Positions 1 through 8,052 of a stretch of 45,037 nt of DNA are shown here, in pieces. The notes under the pieces are model-generated. The model was not told the DNA's origin. It made no database searches and saw nothing but the letters and a program-made list of their open reading frames with translations. A program made the translations under genes and the position numbers. This DNA comes from Nautiliaceae bacterium (GTDB lineage: Bacteria; Campylobacterota; Campylobacteria; Campylobacterales; Nautiliaceae). Every line of letters begins with the position of its first letter. The first letter of the stretch is position 1. The stretch lies in assembly GCA_027062285.1 (NCBI GenBank), contig JAMOTL010000005.1:1-45037 (forward strand), in the 5' to 3' direction.

Positions 1-216
1 TTTTCCACCTACAAACCATTTATAAAACGGTGCGTTAGATTCATCAAGAGTTGTATTGAAATCTTCAAACCAGTCGATTTTTTCTCTTGCAAGTTTCGCC
101 CAAGTTCCTTCGTAATCTTTTTCAAACTCTTCTACTTTTTCCCAATATTCGCACATATTTTTAAATTCAGGATTTTCGAATAATTCTTTATGAGGGTAAT
201 ATACTTCTGTTGTCAT
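1..216 (-). CDS. acs: Acetyl-CoA synthetase, N-terminal part (cut by window edge)
   Basis: The first 72 codons are present and the rest lies beyond position 1. Acs converts acetate, ATP and CoA to acetyl-CoA, AMP and PPi in the cytoplasm. The visible part resembles the N-terminal cap of AMP-forming acetyl-CoA synthetases: it begins MTTEVYYPHKELFE and runs through EYWEKVEEFEKDYEGTWAKL to a WF-rich segment (DWFEDFNTT ... FYKWFVGGK). The start is ATG at 214-216 behind a good Shine-Dalgarno (AAAGGAG). The adenylation core is not visible, so the call rests on this cap alone. The pyrophosphatase gene just upstream on the same strand would help pull this PPi-forming reaction, but the two are separated by 129 bp that could hold their own promoter. 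Confidence 0.8.
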   Translation of the reverse strand, partial: MTTEVYYPHKELFENPEFKNMCEYWEKVEEFEKDYEGTWAKLAREKIDWFEDFNTTLDESNAPFYKWFVGGK

Positions 217-332
217 TAAATCTCCTTTACTGTGTTTTTTTTATCATAAGAAAAAAACGCAGCATAAATATAGCATCTGAGAAAATTTTATTATTTGATT
301 GGTTTAGTTGTGTAAAATTGTAACAAAGAGAG

Positions 333-360
333 AAAAAAAAGAGAATTATTTATAATTTTC
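333..360 (-). terminator. Weak terminator candidate behind ppa
   Basis: The ppa stop codon lies inside a perfect A/T palindrome (344-357), which on the minus strand is followed directly by a run of eight T. The stem is A/T-only and short, so intrinsic termination is possible but not strong. Confidence 0.3.
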
Positions 361-864
361 TATTGCTTTTTTTATAAGCTCAATCGCTTTATCTCTTCCT
401 GCATATCCTGTAACTTTTACCCATTTTCCAGGTTCAAGGTCTTTATATGTTTCGAAGAAATGTTTAATTTGATTTAATTCTATTTCAGCTAAATCTGAAA
501 GGTCGTTGATTTTAGCCATTTTAGGGTCAAGTTTTGTAACAGGAACCGCTACTATTTTCTCATCTTTTCCGCTCTCGTCTTCCATAATTAACACACCGAT
601 AACCCTTGATTTGATAACAGTTCCCGGTATTACACTTTCGCTGCTGATAACAAGTATATCGATAGGGTCTCCGTCATCCGCTAAAGTATTAGGCACAAAT
701 CCGTAGTTTGCCGGATAAAACTGGCTTCCGTAAAGAATTCTGTCAAGGAAAATTGCACCGCTTTCCTTATCAAGTTCGTATTTGATATTGCTTCCCTGTG
801 GAATTTCGATTACTGCGTTAACCGCTTCTTCTGGATTTCCAGGTTTAATTTTGCTGATATCCAT
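346..864 (-). CDS. ppa: Inorganic pyrophosphatase, family I
   Basis: Soluble Mg-dependent enzyme that hydrolyses pyrophosphate to two phosphates, pulling biosynthetic reactions forward. The 172 residues match the usual bacterial family I length. The signature D-G-D-P-I-D is at residues 64-69, and further metal-binding acidic residues lie around D96 and D101. The YGSQFYPANYGFVPNT region (residues 45-60) is typical of the family. The ATG at 864 has a strong AAAAGGAG ribosome site. The gene overlaps the upstream BrkB-type gene by 20 bp, so it is the last member of the ABC-F / DUF255 / BrkB / ppa operon. Confidence 0.95.
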   Translation of the reverse strand: MDISKIKPGNPEEAVNAVIEIPQGSNIKYELDKESGAIFLDRILYGSQFYPANYGFVPNTLADDGDPIDILVISSESVIPGTVIKSRVIGVLIMEDESGKDEKIVAVPVTKLDPKMAKINDLSDLAEIELNQIKHFFETYKDLEPGKWVKVTGYAGRDKAIELIKKAIENYK

Positions 865-1672
865 TTTTACTCCTTTTTTGTGAAATTATATCCAAATACT
901 TTATTAAGTAAATACCGCTTATGTAAATAATCCAGTTGATATATATCCATAAGAGCATAAAAAGTAATATGGAAATAGAACCGTAAATGGTAGTATAAGT
1001 TTTATTTATCAAAACATAATAGATAAAAATGTTTTTGGAAACAAAAAACGCAATACTTACTAAAAATGAAGCAATAATAGTGGATTTTGTCGTTTCGTTT
1101 ATCAAAGTTAGTTTATATGCCAGGAAAAAAGTCAGCCATATAAGTAAAAAAGGCACTATTTTGGCAATTTTTATTCCTGAAGTAATATGGGAGCTATCAA
1201 GAAAAAACTGAAATTTTATGGATAAATACATAGCACCTGCGAAAAGAACGGGAAAAAGTGTAAGCATTGTCCAGTAAAGTTTAATTTTTTCCCATAAATT
1301 TCTTTTTTCCTGTTTGAAAATTTTGGCAATAATTGTTTCATAGTTATCAAAGAATAAAATAGAGGTGATTAAAATATAAAAACCTCCTATTATTCCCATT
1401 TTTGAAGAGTTACTTAAAAAATGAGTCAAATATTCTTTAATAAGTTCTTGGTTTGTAGGTAAAATGTTTGATGCTATAAAAGTTTCAAGTTTTGTGTAAA
1501 ATTCACTAAAAAAGGGGCTTGAAGCAAAAATACTTAAAATAATTAAAATTATCGGAACAAGAGAAAAAACAGTATAAAAACTTAGTGCCGCGGAGTAAAG
1601 TGTAATTTCGTCAAGGCTTTTTTTTAAAGATTTAATATCTAATGTTTTTAAAAAATTTATCAATTTCTCCAA
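845..1672 (-). CDS. YihY/BrkB-type (UPF0761) inner-membrane protein
   Basis: Integral membrane protein of about 275 residues with roughly six hydrophobic segments. The N-terminal pattern (LKKSLDEITLYSAALSFYTVFS) followed by LVPIILIILSIFA is the hallmark of the YihY/BrkB family, once annotated as ribonuclease BN. Its molecular role is not settled. The longest frame starts at a GTG at 1681, but the only Shine-Dalgarno (AAGGAG) runs into that codon. The TTG at 1670-1672 sits 8 bases downstream and is the better start, giving MEKLINFLK. It overlaps the DUF255 gene upstream and ppa downstream, which implies translational coupling. Confidence 0.8.
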   Translation of the reverse strand: MEKLINFLKTLDIKSLKKSLDEITLYSAALSFYTVFSLVPIILIILSIFASSPFFSEFYTKLETFIASNILPTNQELIKEYLTHFLSNSSKMGIIGGFYILITSILFFDNYETIIAKIFKQEKRNLWEKIKLYWTMLTLFPVLFAGAMYLSIKFQFFLDSSHITSGIKIAKIVPFLLIWLTFFLAYKLTLINETTKSTIIASFLVSIAFFVSKNIFIYYVLINKTYTTIYGSISILLFMLLWIYINWIIYISGIYLIKYLDIISQKRSKNGYQQN

Positions 1673-3512
1673 AATTTTCACTCCTTTTTAGACACGAATA
1701 AATATCACATATTTGATAATAATTATAATCAGTTTTTTCCCATAAGTAAAACGGATACATAATCGGAAAATACAGTTTTGGATTTGATGTTTTTATAACA
1801 TAAACATTGTAAAAACTTTTTAATTTAACTCTTGCCAAAAAAGCATATTCGAGTTTTAAGGGAAACTTTTTTAATTCGTTTTTGGTAAATTCATATAATT
1901 CGAAATCATTGTTTAAAGCAGCAAAATCAATATATGTATTAAAAAGAACCGATACTGCGCTCGGATAGCTTTTTTCATCGGGAGTTGCCGGAAAATTTTC
2001 AGTCATTTTCCATATTTTATCTTTAAATTTTAATGATTTTCTAATTAAAATTTCCGCATTTTTTAAATACTTATTGTCAAAAGTATATTCATACGCAATT
2101 ATATTTGCCCTGATTAAATAAGCATAATCTTCAAGATTGGCTTTTTTTTCTTTTTTATTTACAAAAGAGTGATACCATATGCCGTTTTGATAAAAATTTT
2201 TATAAATTGAATTTAGAAGTTTTTTTGCTTTTTTTATGTAATTTCTGTCTATGATACTCGCTCTGAATAAAGCCGCAGTCATCATAGCATTCCATGAGAG
2301 AATTTTTTTTCGGTCTAAAAAAGGAAAAGAGTGGTGTTTTCTTAATTTTTTTAAATTATTTAAAAAAATTCCTAAATTTTTAGGAGGAGGTATGTTTAAA
2401 TTAAAATAAATGTGGTTTTTGTCTTTTTCAAAATTTCCTTCTTCTTCAAAATTTATATAATTTAAAATCTCTTGTTTGTTTTTTATATTTTTTAAAGCAT
2501 TTAATATTTCAGCTTTTGAAAAACAGAAATAATCCCCTTCATTCGGTGAGTCGGCTGAATTTGCCGCATAAAAAAGTTTGAATTTTTTATCGTAATACTT
2601 TTCATAAAACTCATTTATTGTTTCATTAATTATTTTTTTATAGAGTTTTTTTGGATTATACTGATAAGTTAGAGCATATATTTCTATCATAAGAGCATTG
2701 GTATAAAGCATTTTTTCAAAATGGGGTATAGCAAAATCATCGTCAACACTGTATCTGAAAAAACCGCCTTCAATTTGATCGTACATTCCGCTTTTTGCCA
2801 TATTTGTAAGAGTTAAATTTAACATATCTAAATACTGTCTGTCTTTTGTTAACAAATATAAATCTAACAGTAGTTTAAATTTATTATATTCCGGGAACTT
2901 ATGTAAGCCTTTAAAACCTCCGTATTCAAAATCAAAAGAGGCTTTTACCTCATCTTCTATAATTTTTAAAGGATTTTTCGTTTGGAGAGGTTTTTCTTCT
3001 TTTTTTAGTTTTTCTTTTATTGCTTTTGTAATTTTTTTAATCTGATTTTTATCTAAATTGGCAAAATAGGGTAAAAGCGTGCTAAAGCCTTTTCTTGAGA
3101 ATATATCGTGTGGTGGAATATAATTGGAAATGAAAAGAATTTCTTTTTTTGGTGTCATTATAATATTTATAGGCCATCCGGGACTTTTATCATAAAGTTT
3201 TTTATAAATCCACTGATAGTATCTGTCGATTTCCGGATGTTCTTCTTTATCTACGACAATAGGAATAAAATATCTATTTAAAAATTTTGCTATTTCTTTA
3301 TTTCTAAAGGATTCTTTCATCATTACATGGCACCAGTGACATGTGGAATATCCTATAGTTACTAAAATAAGTTTGTTTTCTTTTTTTGCTTTTTCAAATG
3401 TTTTTTCATTCCACAGGTGCCATTTAACCAAGTCGTGAGAATGCTCTTTTACATATTCGCTGTCAGCGAATAAAAAAACTGATAAAAATACAAATATTAA
3501 ACTAAGCTTCAC
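1632..3512 (-). CDS. Exported DUF255 thioredoxin-like protein (YyaL/SSP411 family)
   Basis: 626-residue protein. An N-terminal thioredoxin-like domain (about 20-150) carries the family motif GYSTCHWCHVM with CHWC at residues 58-61. A long helical region with the (alpha/alpha)6-barrel look of the YyaL/SPATA20 family follows (motifs GGFKGLHKFPEY, GMYDQIEGGFFRYSVD, PHFEKMLY, LSWNAMM). Unlike the usual cytosolic relatives, it begins with a signal-peptide-like stretch, MKLSLIFVFLSVFLFADS, so it is probably periplasmic. The function of the family is not established; a redox or carbohydrate-linked role is speculation. The start is GTG at 3510-3512 inside the end of the ABC-F gene. Its 3' end overlaps the BrkB-type gene. 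Confidence 0.85.
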   Translation of the reverse strand: MKLSLIFVFLSVFLFADSEYVKEHSHDLVKWHLWNEKTFEKAKKENKLILVTIGYSTCHWCHVMMKESFRNKEIAKFLNRYFIPIVVDKEEHPEIDRYYQWIYKKLYDKSPGWPINIIMTPKKEILFISNYIPPHDIFSRKGFSTLLPYFANLDKNQIKKITKAIKEKLKKEEKPLQTKNPLKIIEDEVKASFDFEYGGFKGLHKFPEYNKFKLLLDLYLLTKDRQYLDMLNLTLTNMAKSGMYDQIEGGFFRYSVDDDFAIPHFEKMLYTNALMIEIYALTYQYNPKKLYKKIINETINEFYEKYYDKKFKLFYAANSADSPNEGDYFCFSKAEILNALKNIKNKQEILNYINFEEEGNFEKDKNHIYFNLNIPPPKNLGIFLNNLKKLRKHHSFPFLDRKKILSWNAMMTAALFRASIIDRNYIKKAKKLLNSIYKNFYQNGIWYHSFVNKKEKKANLEDYAYLIRANIIAYEYTFDNKYLKNAEILIRKSLKFKDKIWKMTENFPATPDEKSYPSAVSVLFNTYIDFAALNNDFELYEFTKNELKKFPLKLEYAFLARVKLKSFYNVYVIKTSNPKLYFPIMYPFYLWEKTDYNYYQICDIYSCLKRSENFGEIDKFFKNIRY

Positions 3513-5439
3513 TTTCTAGCATTTCCTTTTTTTCTTCAAGCTCAAGATATCTTTCCACTTTTTTATCGTATATCTTTTTTATTTCTTCAAGTTCTTCGCT
3601 TAAGTTAACTAAGCCTTTTTCCTGATAACATTCAGGATTTGCCAAACATTTCTCAATTTCGGTTATGGTATTTTCAAGCTCTTCAATAAGTTTTGGCAAT
3701 TCTTCAAGTTCTTTTTGCTCTTTATAACTAAGTTTTTTTGCTTTTTTCTTAGGCTTTTCTTTTTTAGGTGCTGATATTTTTTTTACTTCGTTCTCAAGCG
3801 CTTTTAACTCTTTTTCTATCTCCAAATATTCAGTGTATGGAATATGACTTTCTTCTACAACACCGTCACCTTTAAAAATAAACAGTTTTTTTGCTACTTT
3901 ATCTACAAAATATCTGTCGTGACTTACAAATATTACGCTTCCTTCAAAATCTATTAAATACTCTTCCAAAATATTAATTGTCGGAATATCCAGGTCGTTT
4001 GTCGGCTCATCTAAAATCAAAACGTCAAAATCTTTAGTAAAAAGCAAAGCAAGAGCTACTCTTGTTTTCTCACCCCCGCTTAAAACGCCGATTTTTTTAG
4101 TAAGATATTCTGGAGGGAATAAAAATTCTCTTAGATATCCATATACGTGCATGTTACGGCCTCTTACATTTACGTGGTCTCCTCCTTGAGGACAAAAAGT
4201 TTCTATGAGGTCTTTGTTATCGTCAAGCATAGATTTTCTTTGGTCAAGATATCCGATTTTTAAATTTTCTCCGACTTTAATAATTCCGCTGTCGGGTTTT
4301 TCTTCACCTATTAAGAGTTTAAGCAGTGTTGATTTTCCGGCTCCGTTTTTACCTACGATTGCGATTTTGTCTTTTTGTAAGATTCTTGTGGTAAAATCTT
4401 TTATCAGCAGTTTGTTTCCTATTGATTTTGTAAGGTTTTCTATTTCAAACATCACCTTTTTTTTATTGATTTTTTCTTCTTCTTTAGCGAGAAGTTCACG
4501 TTTAAGCTGCATTTCTATTTTGCGGATTTCACTTCTGTCCTGTTTTACTTTTTCTCTAAGCTCCATTACTCTTTTTTTACGGCCTTCGTTTCTTTTTAGT
4601 CTTGCTTTAACTCCACGTCTTAGCCACTCTTCTTCTCTTTTTAAAAGTCTCAGTTCATTTTCGTAAGCTTTTTCTTTTGCTTTTAAAAGCTCTTCTTTTT
4701 GACGGATATAATCGGCATAACCGCCTTTAAAGCTTCTTAATTTACAGTTTTCAAGCTCTACAACTCTTGTAGCGATTCTGTCGATAAAATATCTGTCGTG
4801 GCTTACAACGATAAAGGTATATTTTTCTTTTAAAAGCATATCTTCCAAAAACTCAGTCATATAAACATCAAGGTGGTTTGTCGGTTCATCAAGAAGCAAG
4901 ACGTCCGGTTTTTGAAGCAAAAGAGAAGCAAGAGCCACTCTTCTTTGCTCCCCACCACTTAGTAGAGAAATGTCTTTATTCTCGTATTTTTTTAAATCGA
5001 ATTCCTGTAATACTCTCTCAATCCTGTCATCAAGATTCCATGCGTTATGAAAATCCAAAAATTTTGTAATTTTGTCTATTTCATTTTGTAGGGCGTTGTT
5101 TTGAGGATTTTTACTGAACTCTTCAGTTAGTTTTAAATACTTTTCATAAGCTTCTTTAAATTCGGTAAGTTCGTTTTCTATCGCTTCTCTAACACTAATG
5201 CCGGTATTAAATTTCGGTTGTTGTAAAAGTCTTTTTATTTTTATACCGTTTTTTGTAATCACTTCCCCTTTATCGGGTTCTATCGTTTTGTCTATTATTT
5301 TCATAAGAGTGGATTTTCCACTACCGTTTTTGCCAATAAGTGCGACTCTTTCACCTTCGTCCAGATGAAACTCCACGTCGCATAAAATTTTTTGAGCTTC
5401 ATAAGTTTTGCTTACATCAATTAAATCTATAAGAGCCAT
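3502..5439 (-). CDS. ABC-F family ATPase (Uup-like)
   Basis: 645-residue soluble protein with two ABC domains and no membrane segments. Domain 1 has Walker A GKNGSGKST at 36-44, signature LSGGEQ at 160-165 and Walker B with DEPTNHLD ending at 191. Domain 2 has GKNGAGKST around 363-371, LSGGEK near 453-458 and DEPTNDLD near 477-484. A charged linker (about 245-325) and a C-terminal coiled coil (about 540-645) match Uup-type ABC-F proteins, which act at the ribosome and, for Uup, bind DNA through the coiled coil. The reading frame stays open 96 codons upstream, but the ATG at 5437-5439 (MALIDLIDVSKTY) has the Shine-Dalgarno and begins the ABC fold. It diverges from the TonB-receptor gene. Confidence 0.92.
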   Translation of the reverse strand: MALIDLIDVSKTYEAQKILCDVEFHLDEGERVALIGKNGSGKSTLMKIIDKTIEPDKGEVITKNGIKIKRLLQQPKFNTGISVREAIENELTEFKEAYEKYLKLTEEFSKNPQNNALQNEIDKITKFLDFHNAWNLDDRIERVLQEFDLKKYENKDISLLSGGEQRRVALASLLLQKPDVLLLDEPTNHLDVYMTEFLEDMLLKEKYTFIVVSHDRYFIDRIATRVVELENCKLRSFKGGYADYIRQKEELLKAKEKAYENELRLLKREEEWLRRGVKARLKRNEGRKKRVMELREKVKQDRSEIRKIEMQLKRELLAKEEEKINKKKVMFEIENLTKSIGNKLLIKDFTTRILQKDKIAIVGKNGAGKSTLLKLLIGEEKPDSGIIKVGENLKIGYLDQRKSMLDDNKDLIETFCPQGGDHVNVRGRNMHVYGYLREFLFPPEYLTKKIGVLSGGEKTRVALALLFTKDFDVLILDEPTNDLDIPTINILEEYLIDFEGSVIFVSHDRYFVDKVAKKLFIFKGDGVVEESHIPYTEYLEIEKELKALENEVKKISAPKKEKPKKKAKKLSYKEQKELEELPKLIEELENTITEIEKCLANPECYQEKGLVNLSEELEEIKKIYDKKVERYLELEEKKEMLESEA

Positions 5440-5469
5440 TTTGTGCCTTTTAATGTTTGTTAAATTTTT

Positions 5470-5477
5470 GTTATACT
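5470..5477. promoter_or_regulatory. Interleaved divergent -10 elements (ABC-F gene / TonB receptor)
   Basis: On the plus strand an extended -10 (TGt TATACT, hexamer 5472-5477) faces the TonB-receptor gene. On the minus strand TATAAC (5470-5475) faces the ABC-F gene. The hexamers share four bases, so the two promoters should compete for polymerase. No clear -35 on either side. Confidence 0.5.
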
Positions 5478-5497
5478 TTCGTTTAAAAAGAGTGGCG

Positions 5498-7564
5498 ATG
5501 AAAAAAATTTTTTTGGTAATTGTATCAATATTTTTGTTGTTTGCCGCAGAAAAAGAAGATTTTTTAAAAACCTTAAATGAAGTGACCGAAATAGCGACTA
5601 TTTCAAAGCTGAATATAGATAAAACCCCATCAAACGTAGAAGTAATCAGACGTGATTTTATTTTAAAAAGCGGGGCAAAAACCCTTCTTGATATATTAAA
5701 ATATTTACCGGGAATCGAAATATCCATGTCTTCAAGTGGTAAAAAAGAATTAATTATCCGTGGAAATAAATCTACTTACAGAGATAAAATAAAATTTATG
5801 ATTAACGGCGTTTCGGTTACGAATAATCTTTATTCCAATCAATTTTATTATTATAATTTTCCAGCCGTATTAATAAAAAGAATTGAATTTACTAAAACTC
5901 CCGATTCGGTGCTTTACGGTGGAAATGCTTTTTTGGGAGTGATTAACATCATTACCGTAGATTCTTTAAATAATGATTTCGTTGATTTTTACGTTTCAAC
6001 AAAACAAGAATTTTCAGGCGCTTTTTTTAAAAAATTTAAACAGGATGAATTATTAATTGACGCTCATTACAGTGTTTCTCATCCACATTTAAAATCTCCT
6101 ACGAGTTATTTGGGTGATATTAAAAAAATGGATGTTATGCCTTATAGAAGCAATGTGGATGTAAGCAGTTTTGAGAAAAATTTCGGAATAGGAATTAAAT
6201 ACGATAAAGAGGAATCAAATATAAAATACCGTCTTGAATATTATGAAAAAGGGAATTTTTTCGGTATTTCCAGACTTACACCTCTAAAACATGATAAAAA
6301 AATTAGATTTTGGCATCAGTATTTGAATTTTCATAATTCAAAATATCTCAAATATAACCTAAAAAACTGCTTTGATGCTGGGATTAAATATTATATCTGG
6401 GATGGAGAATTTAGAACGTTTCCTTATGATTTTAACGAAACAATTGATAATAATCCAGATAACGACATTATAAGCGGAGCAAAAATAAACGAAATAGAAT
6501 ATTATATTAGAAATATAATACATAATGATTTAGATCATCACAATTTTGTTTATTTATTAGAAGCGAAATACGCCAAGCCTTTTGATTATTATTATTTACA
6601 GTATGTTCCCTCTATGAATGAAACACAAAACGCATTTAATCTCGGTCCGAACGGCAAACATTTAAAAGGGAAAAACAACGTTTTAAAAGAGGGTATAAAC
6701 AGAAAGACTTTTTCATCGGCATTTCAGGACTTAATAGTCTTTAATGAAAATTTTTCTGCCGTCGGTGGAATAAGATTTGATTCTTACAGTGATTTCGGAC
6801 GTAAACTTTCATATAAGCTCGGTTCGGTATTTTCAAAAAATGATTACACATTAAAAATACTTTTTAATAACGCTTTTAGAGTTCCGTCTTGGGTGGAACT
6901 TTATGCTAAAAGCGCAAGTGATTTTAACGGAAATGAAAAATTAAAGCCTGAAACAATAGATATGCTTGAAGTCGTCGGAATAAAAAAAATCAAAAATGAC
7001 AGATTGAAATTAGTGTTTTTTTACGGTAAAAACAAAAATTATATCGGAAGAAAAATCGATTTAAAAAGCGGAAAAAAAATATATGATAATCTGGGAACTT
7101 ATTATATCAGGGGTATTGAGGCATCATATCTGAGAAGAAATGAAGATTATAGATTCGATATATCTTATTCTTTGAATAAAAATTATTATGATTTTGAAAA
7201 TAAAATAGTAGGATTTAATATTTACGACTGGCCGGGCAATAGAGAAAAACTGATAAAATCACATTTTGTTTATAACTTTGGTAAAGACAGATCCGTGTTT
7301 TTCGGATTGATTTACGGCAGTGAGATTAAAACTCCGGCTGTTATTAAAAATATTCCTTCATATTTTAGCATTAATACAAATTACCGTTTTAAAAGTCACG
7401 GTTTTTATTTTACAATAGGAGCGGATAATATCACGAATCATAAAAATTATTATTGGGTGGATCCGAGCGATTTAATTTTTGATAGATATTTCTTCGAATT
7501 TGAACATGCGCGTATTTATGCTGTGGGAAGAAAAATATTTTTTAATATTTATAAAGAATGGTAA
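5498..7564 (+). CDS. TonB-dependent outer-membrane receptor
   Basis: 688-residue outer-membrane receptor. It has a signal peptide (residues 1-17, MKKIFLVIVSIFLLFAA) and a candidate TonB box near TEIATIS (30-36). The plug domain (about 43-155) contains LLDILKYLPGIEI, KELIIRGN and VLYGGNAFLGVINIIT; the rest is a beta-barrel rich in aromatic, alternating strands. Such receptors take up large ligands (siderophores, cobalamin, others) using TonB energy, or sense them. I cannot name the ligand. The longer open frame starts at 5408, but the ATG at 5498 begins the signal peptide. The next gene starts within its stop codon (TAATG), and the context (YfiR-like protein, then GGDEF-EAL) suggests a sensory rather than purely nutritional job. 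No ExbB, ExbD or TonB genes are nearby. Confidence 0.88.
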   Translation: MKKIFLVIVSIFLLFAAEKEDFLKTLNEVTEIATISKLNIDKTPSNVEVIRRDFILKSGAKTLLDILKYLPGIEISMSSSGKKELIIRGNKSTYRDKIKFMINGVSVTNNLYSNQFYYYNFPAVLIKRIEFTKTPDSVLYGGNAFLGVINIITVDSLNNDFVDFYVSTKQEFSGAFFKKFKQDELLIDAHYSVSHPHLKSPTSYLGDIKKMDVMPYRSNVDVSSFEKNFGIGIKYDKEESNIKYRLEYYEKGNFFGISRLTPLKHDKKIRFWHQYLNFHNSKYLKYNLKNCFDAGIKYYIWDGEFRTFPYDFNETIDNNPDNDIISGAKINEIEYYIRNIIHNDLDHHNFVYLLEAKYAKPFDYYYLQYVPSMNETQNAFNLGPNGKHLKGKNNVLKEGINRKTFSSAFQDLIVFNENFSAVGGIRFDSYSDFGRKLSYKLGSVFSKNDYTLKILFNNAFRVPSWVELYAKSASDFNGNEKLKPETIDMLEVVGIKKIKNDRLKLVFFYGKNKNYIGRKIDLKSGKKIYDNLGTYYIRGIEASYLRRNEDYRFDISYSLNKNYYDFENKIVGFNIYDWPGNREKLIKSHFVYNFGKDRSVFFGLIYGSEIKTPAVIKNIPSYFSINTNYRFKSHGFYFTIGADNITNHKNYYWVDPSDLIFDRYFFEFEHARIYAVGRKIFFNIYKEW

Positions 7565-8052
7565 TGAAAAAAGTACTGTTGATTTTATTTGTTTTAATGA
7601 CCAGTTTATGGGGAAATATAGAAGAATTACTTTATATAGAATCAAAACTGTATCCAAAAATAATAATGCTTGATAAATCGGTAAATAAGAAAGAAAAAAT
7701 AGTTTTTGATATTCTTTATGATGAAGAAAATTATCATATTGCAAAAGTAATGTCCCAATTGCTTCGAAAAAACGGTGTTGATACAAGGTTGGACAAAATA
7801 CCTCGATATTGTAAAAATGCTGATGCGTATATTTTGGTAACAAAAAATGTATCCGAAAGATTTATAAATAATTTACTTCGTTCTAAAAAACTTATATTCA
7901 GCGTCTATCCTGATATGATAAAAAACAGTATGATAAGCGTCTATATCGGTATAAAAGTAAAGCCTATAATAAATCCTTCTCTCATAAAAAAAGGATATAT
8001 AAAACTAAATCCTATACTTTTAAAGGTGGCAAAAATATATGAAGAGGATTAA
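7564..8052 (+). CDS. YfiR-like (DUF4154) periplasmic protein
   Basis: 162-residue protein with a signal peptide (MKKVLLILFVLMTSLWG) and no other membrane segment. The overall pattern fits YfiR/DUF4154: a central alpha/beta region (KIVFDILYDEE, then ADAYILV), then KLIFSVYPD and a C-terminal V-x-P-I-I-N-P ... LNPILLKVAKIY motif resembling the family's IN...LLxLA ending. YfiR in Pseudomonas is a periplasmic repressor of the membrane diguanylate cyclase YfiN. Only one cysteine is present, so the disulfide control described for YfiR cannot apply here. The start ATG shares one base with the receptor's stop, and the 3' end overlaps the GGDEF-EAL gene by 14 bp. The family call is by pattern, not alignment. 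Confidence 0.55.
   Translation: MKKVLLILFVLMTSLWGNIEELLYIESKLYPKIIMLDKSVNKKEKIVFDILYDEENYHIAKVMSQLLRKNGVDTRLDKIPRYCKNADAYILVTKNVSERFINNLLRSKKLIFSVYPDMIKNSMISVYIGIKVKPIINPSLIKKGYIKLNPILLKVAKIYEED

Noticed and set aside
3502-5727. Extended ABC-F start giving a 741-residue protein
   Set aside because: The extra 96 residues overlap the TonB-receptor start on the other strand, look like no domain, and the ATG at 5439 has the ribosome site and begins the ABC fold.
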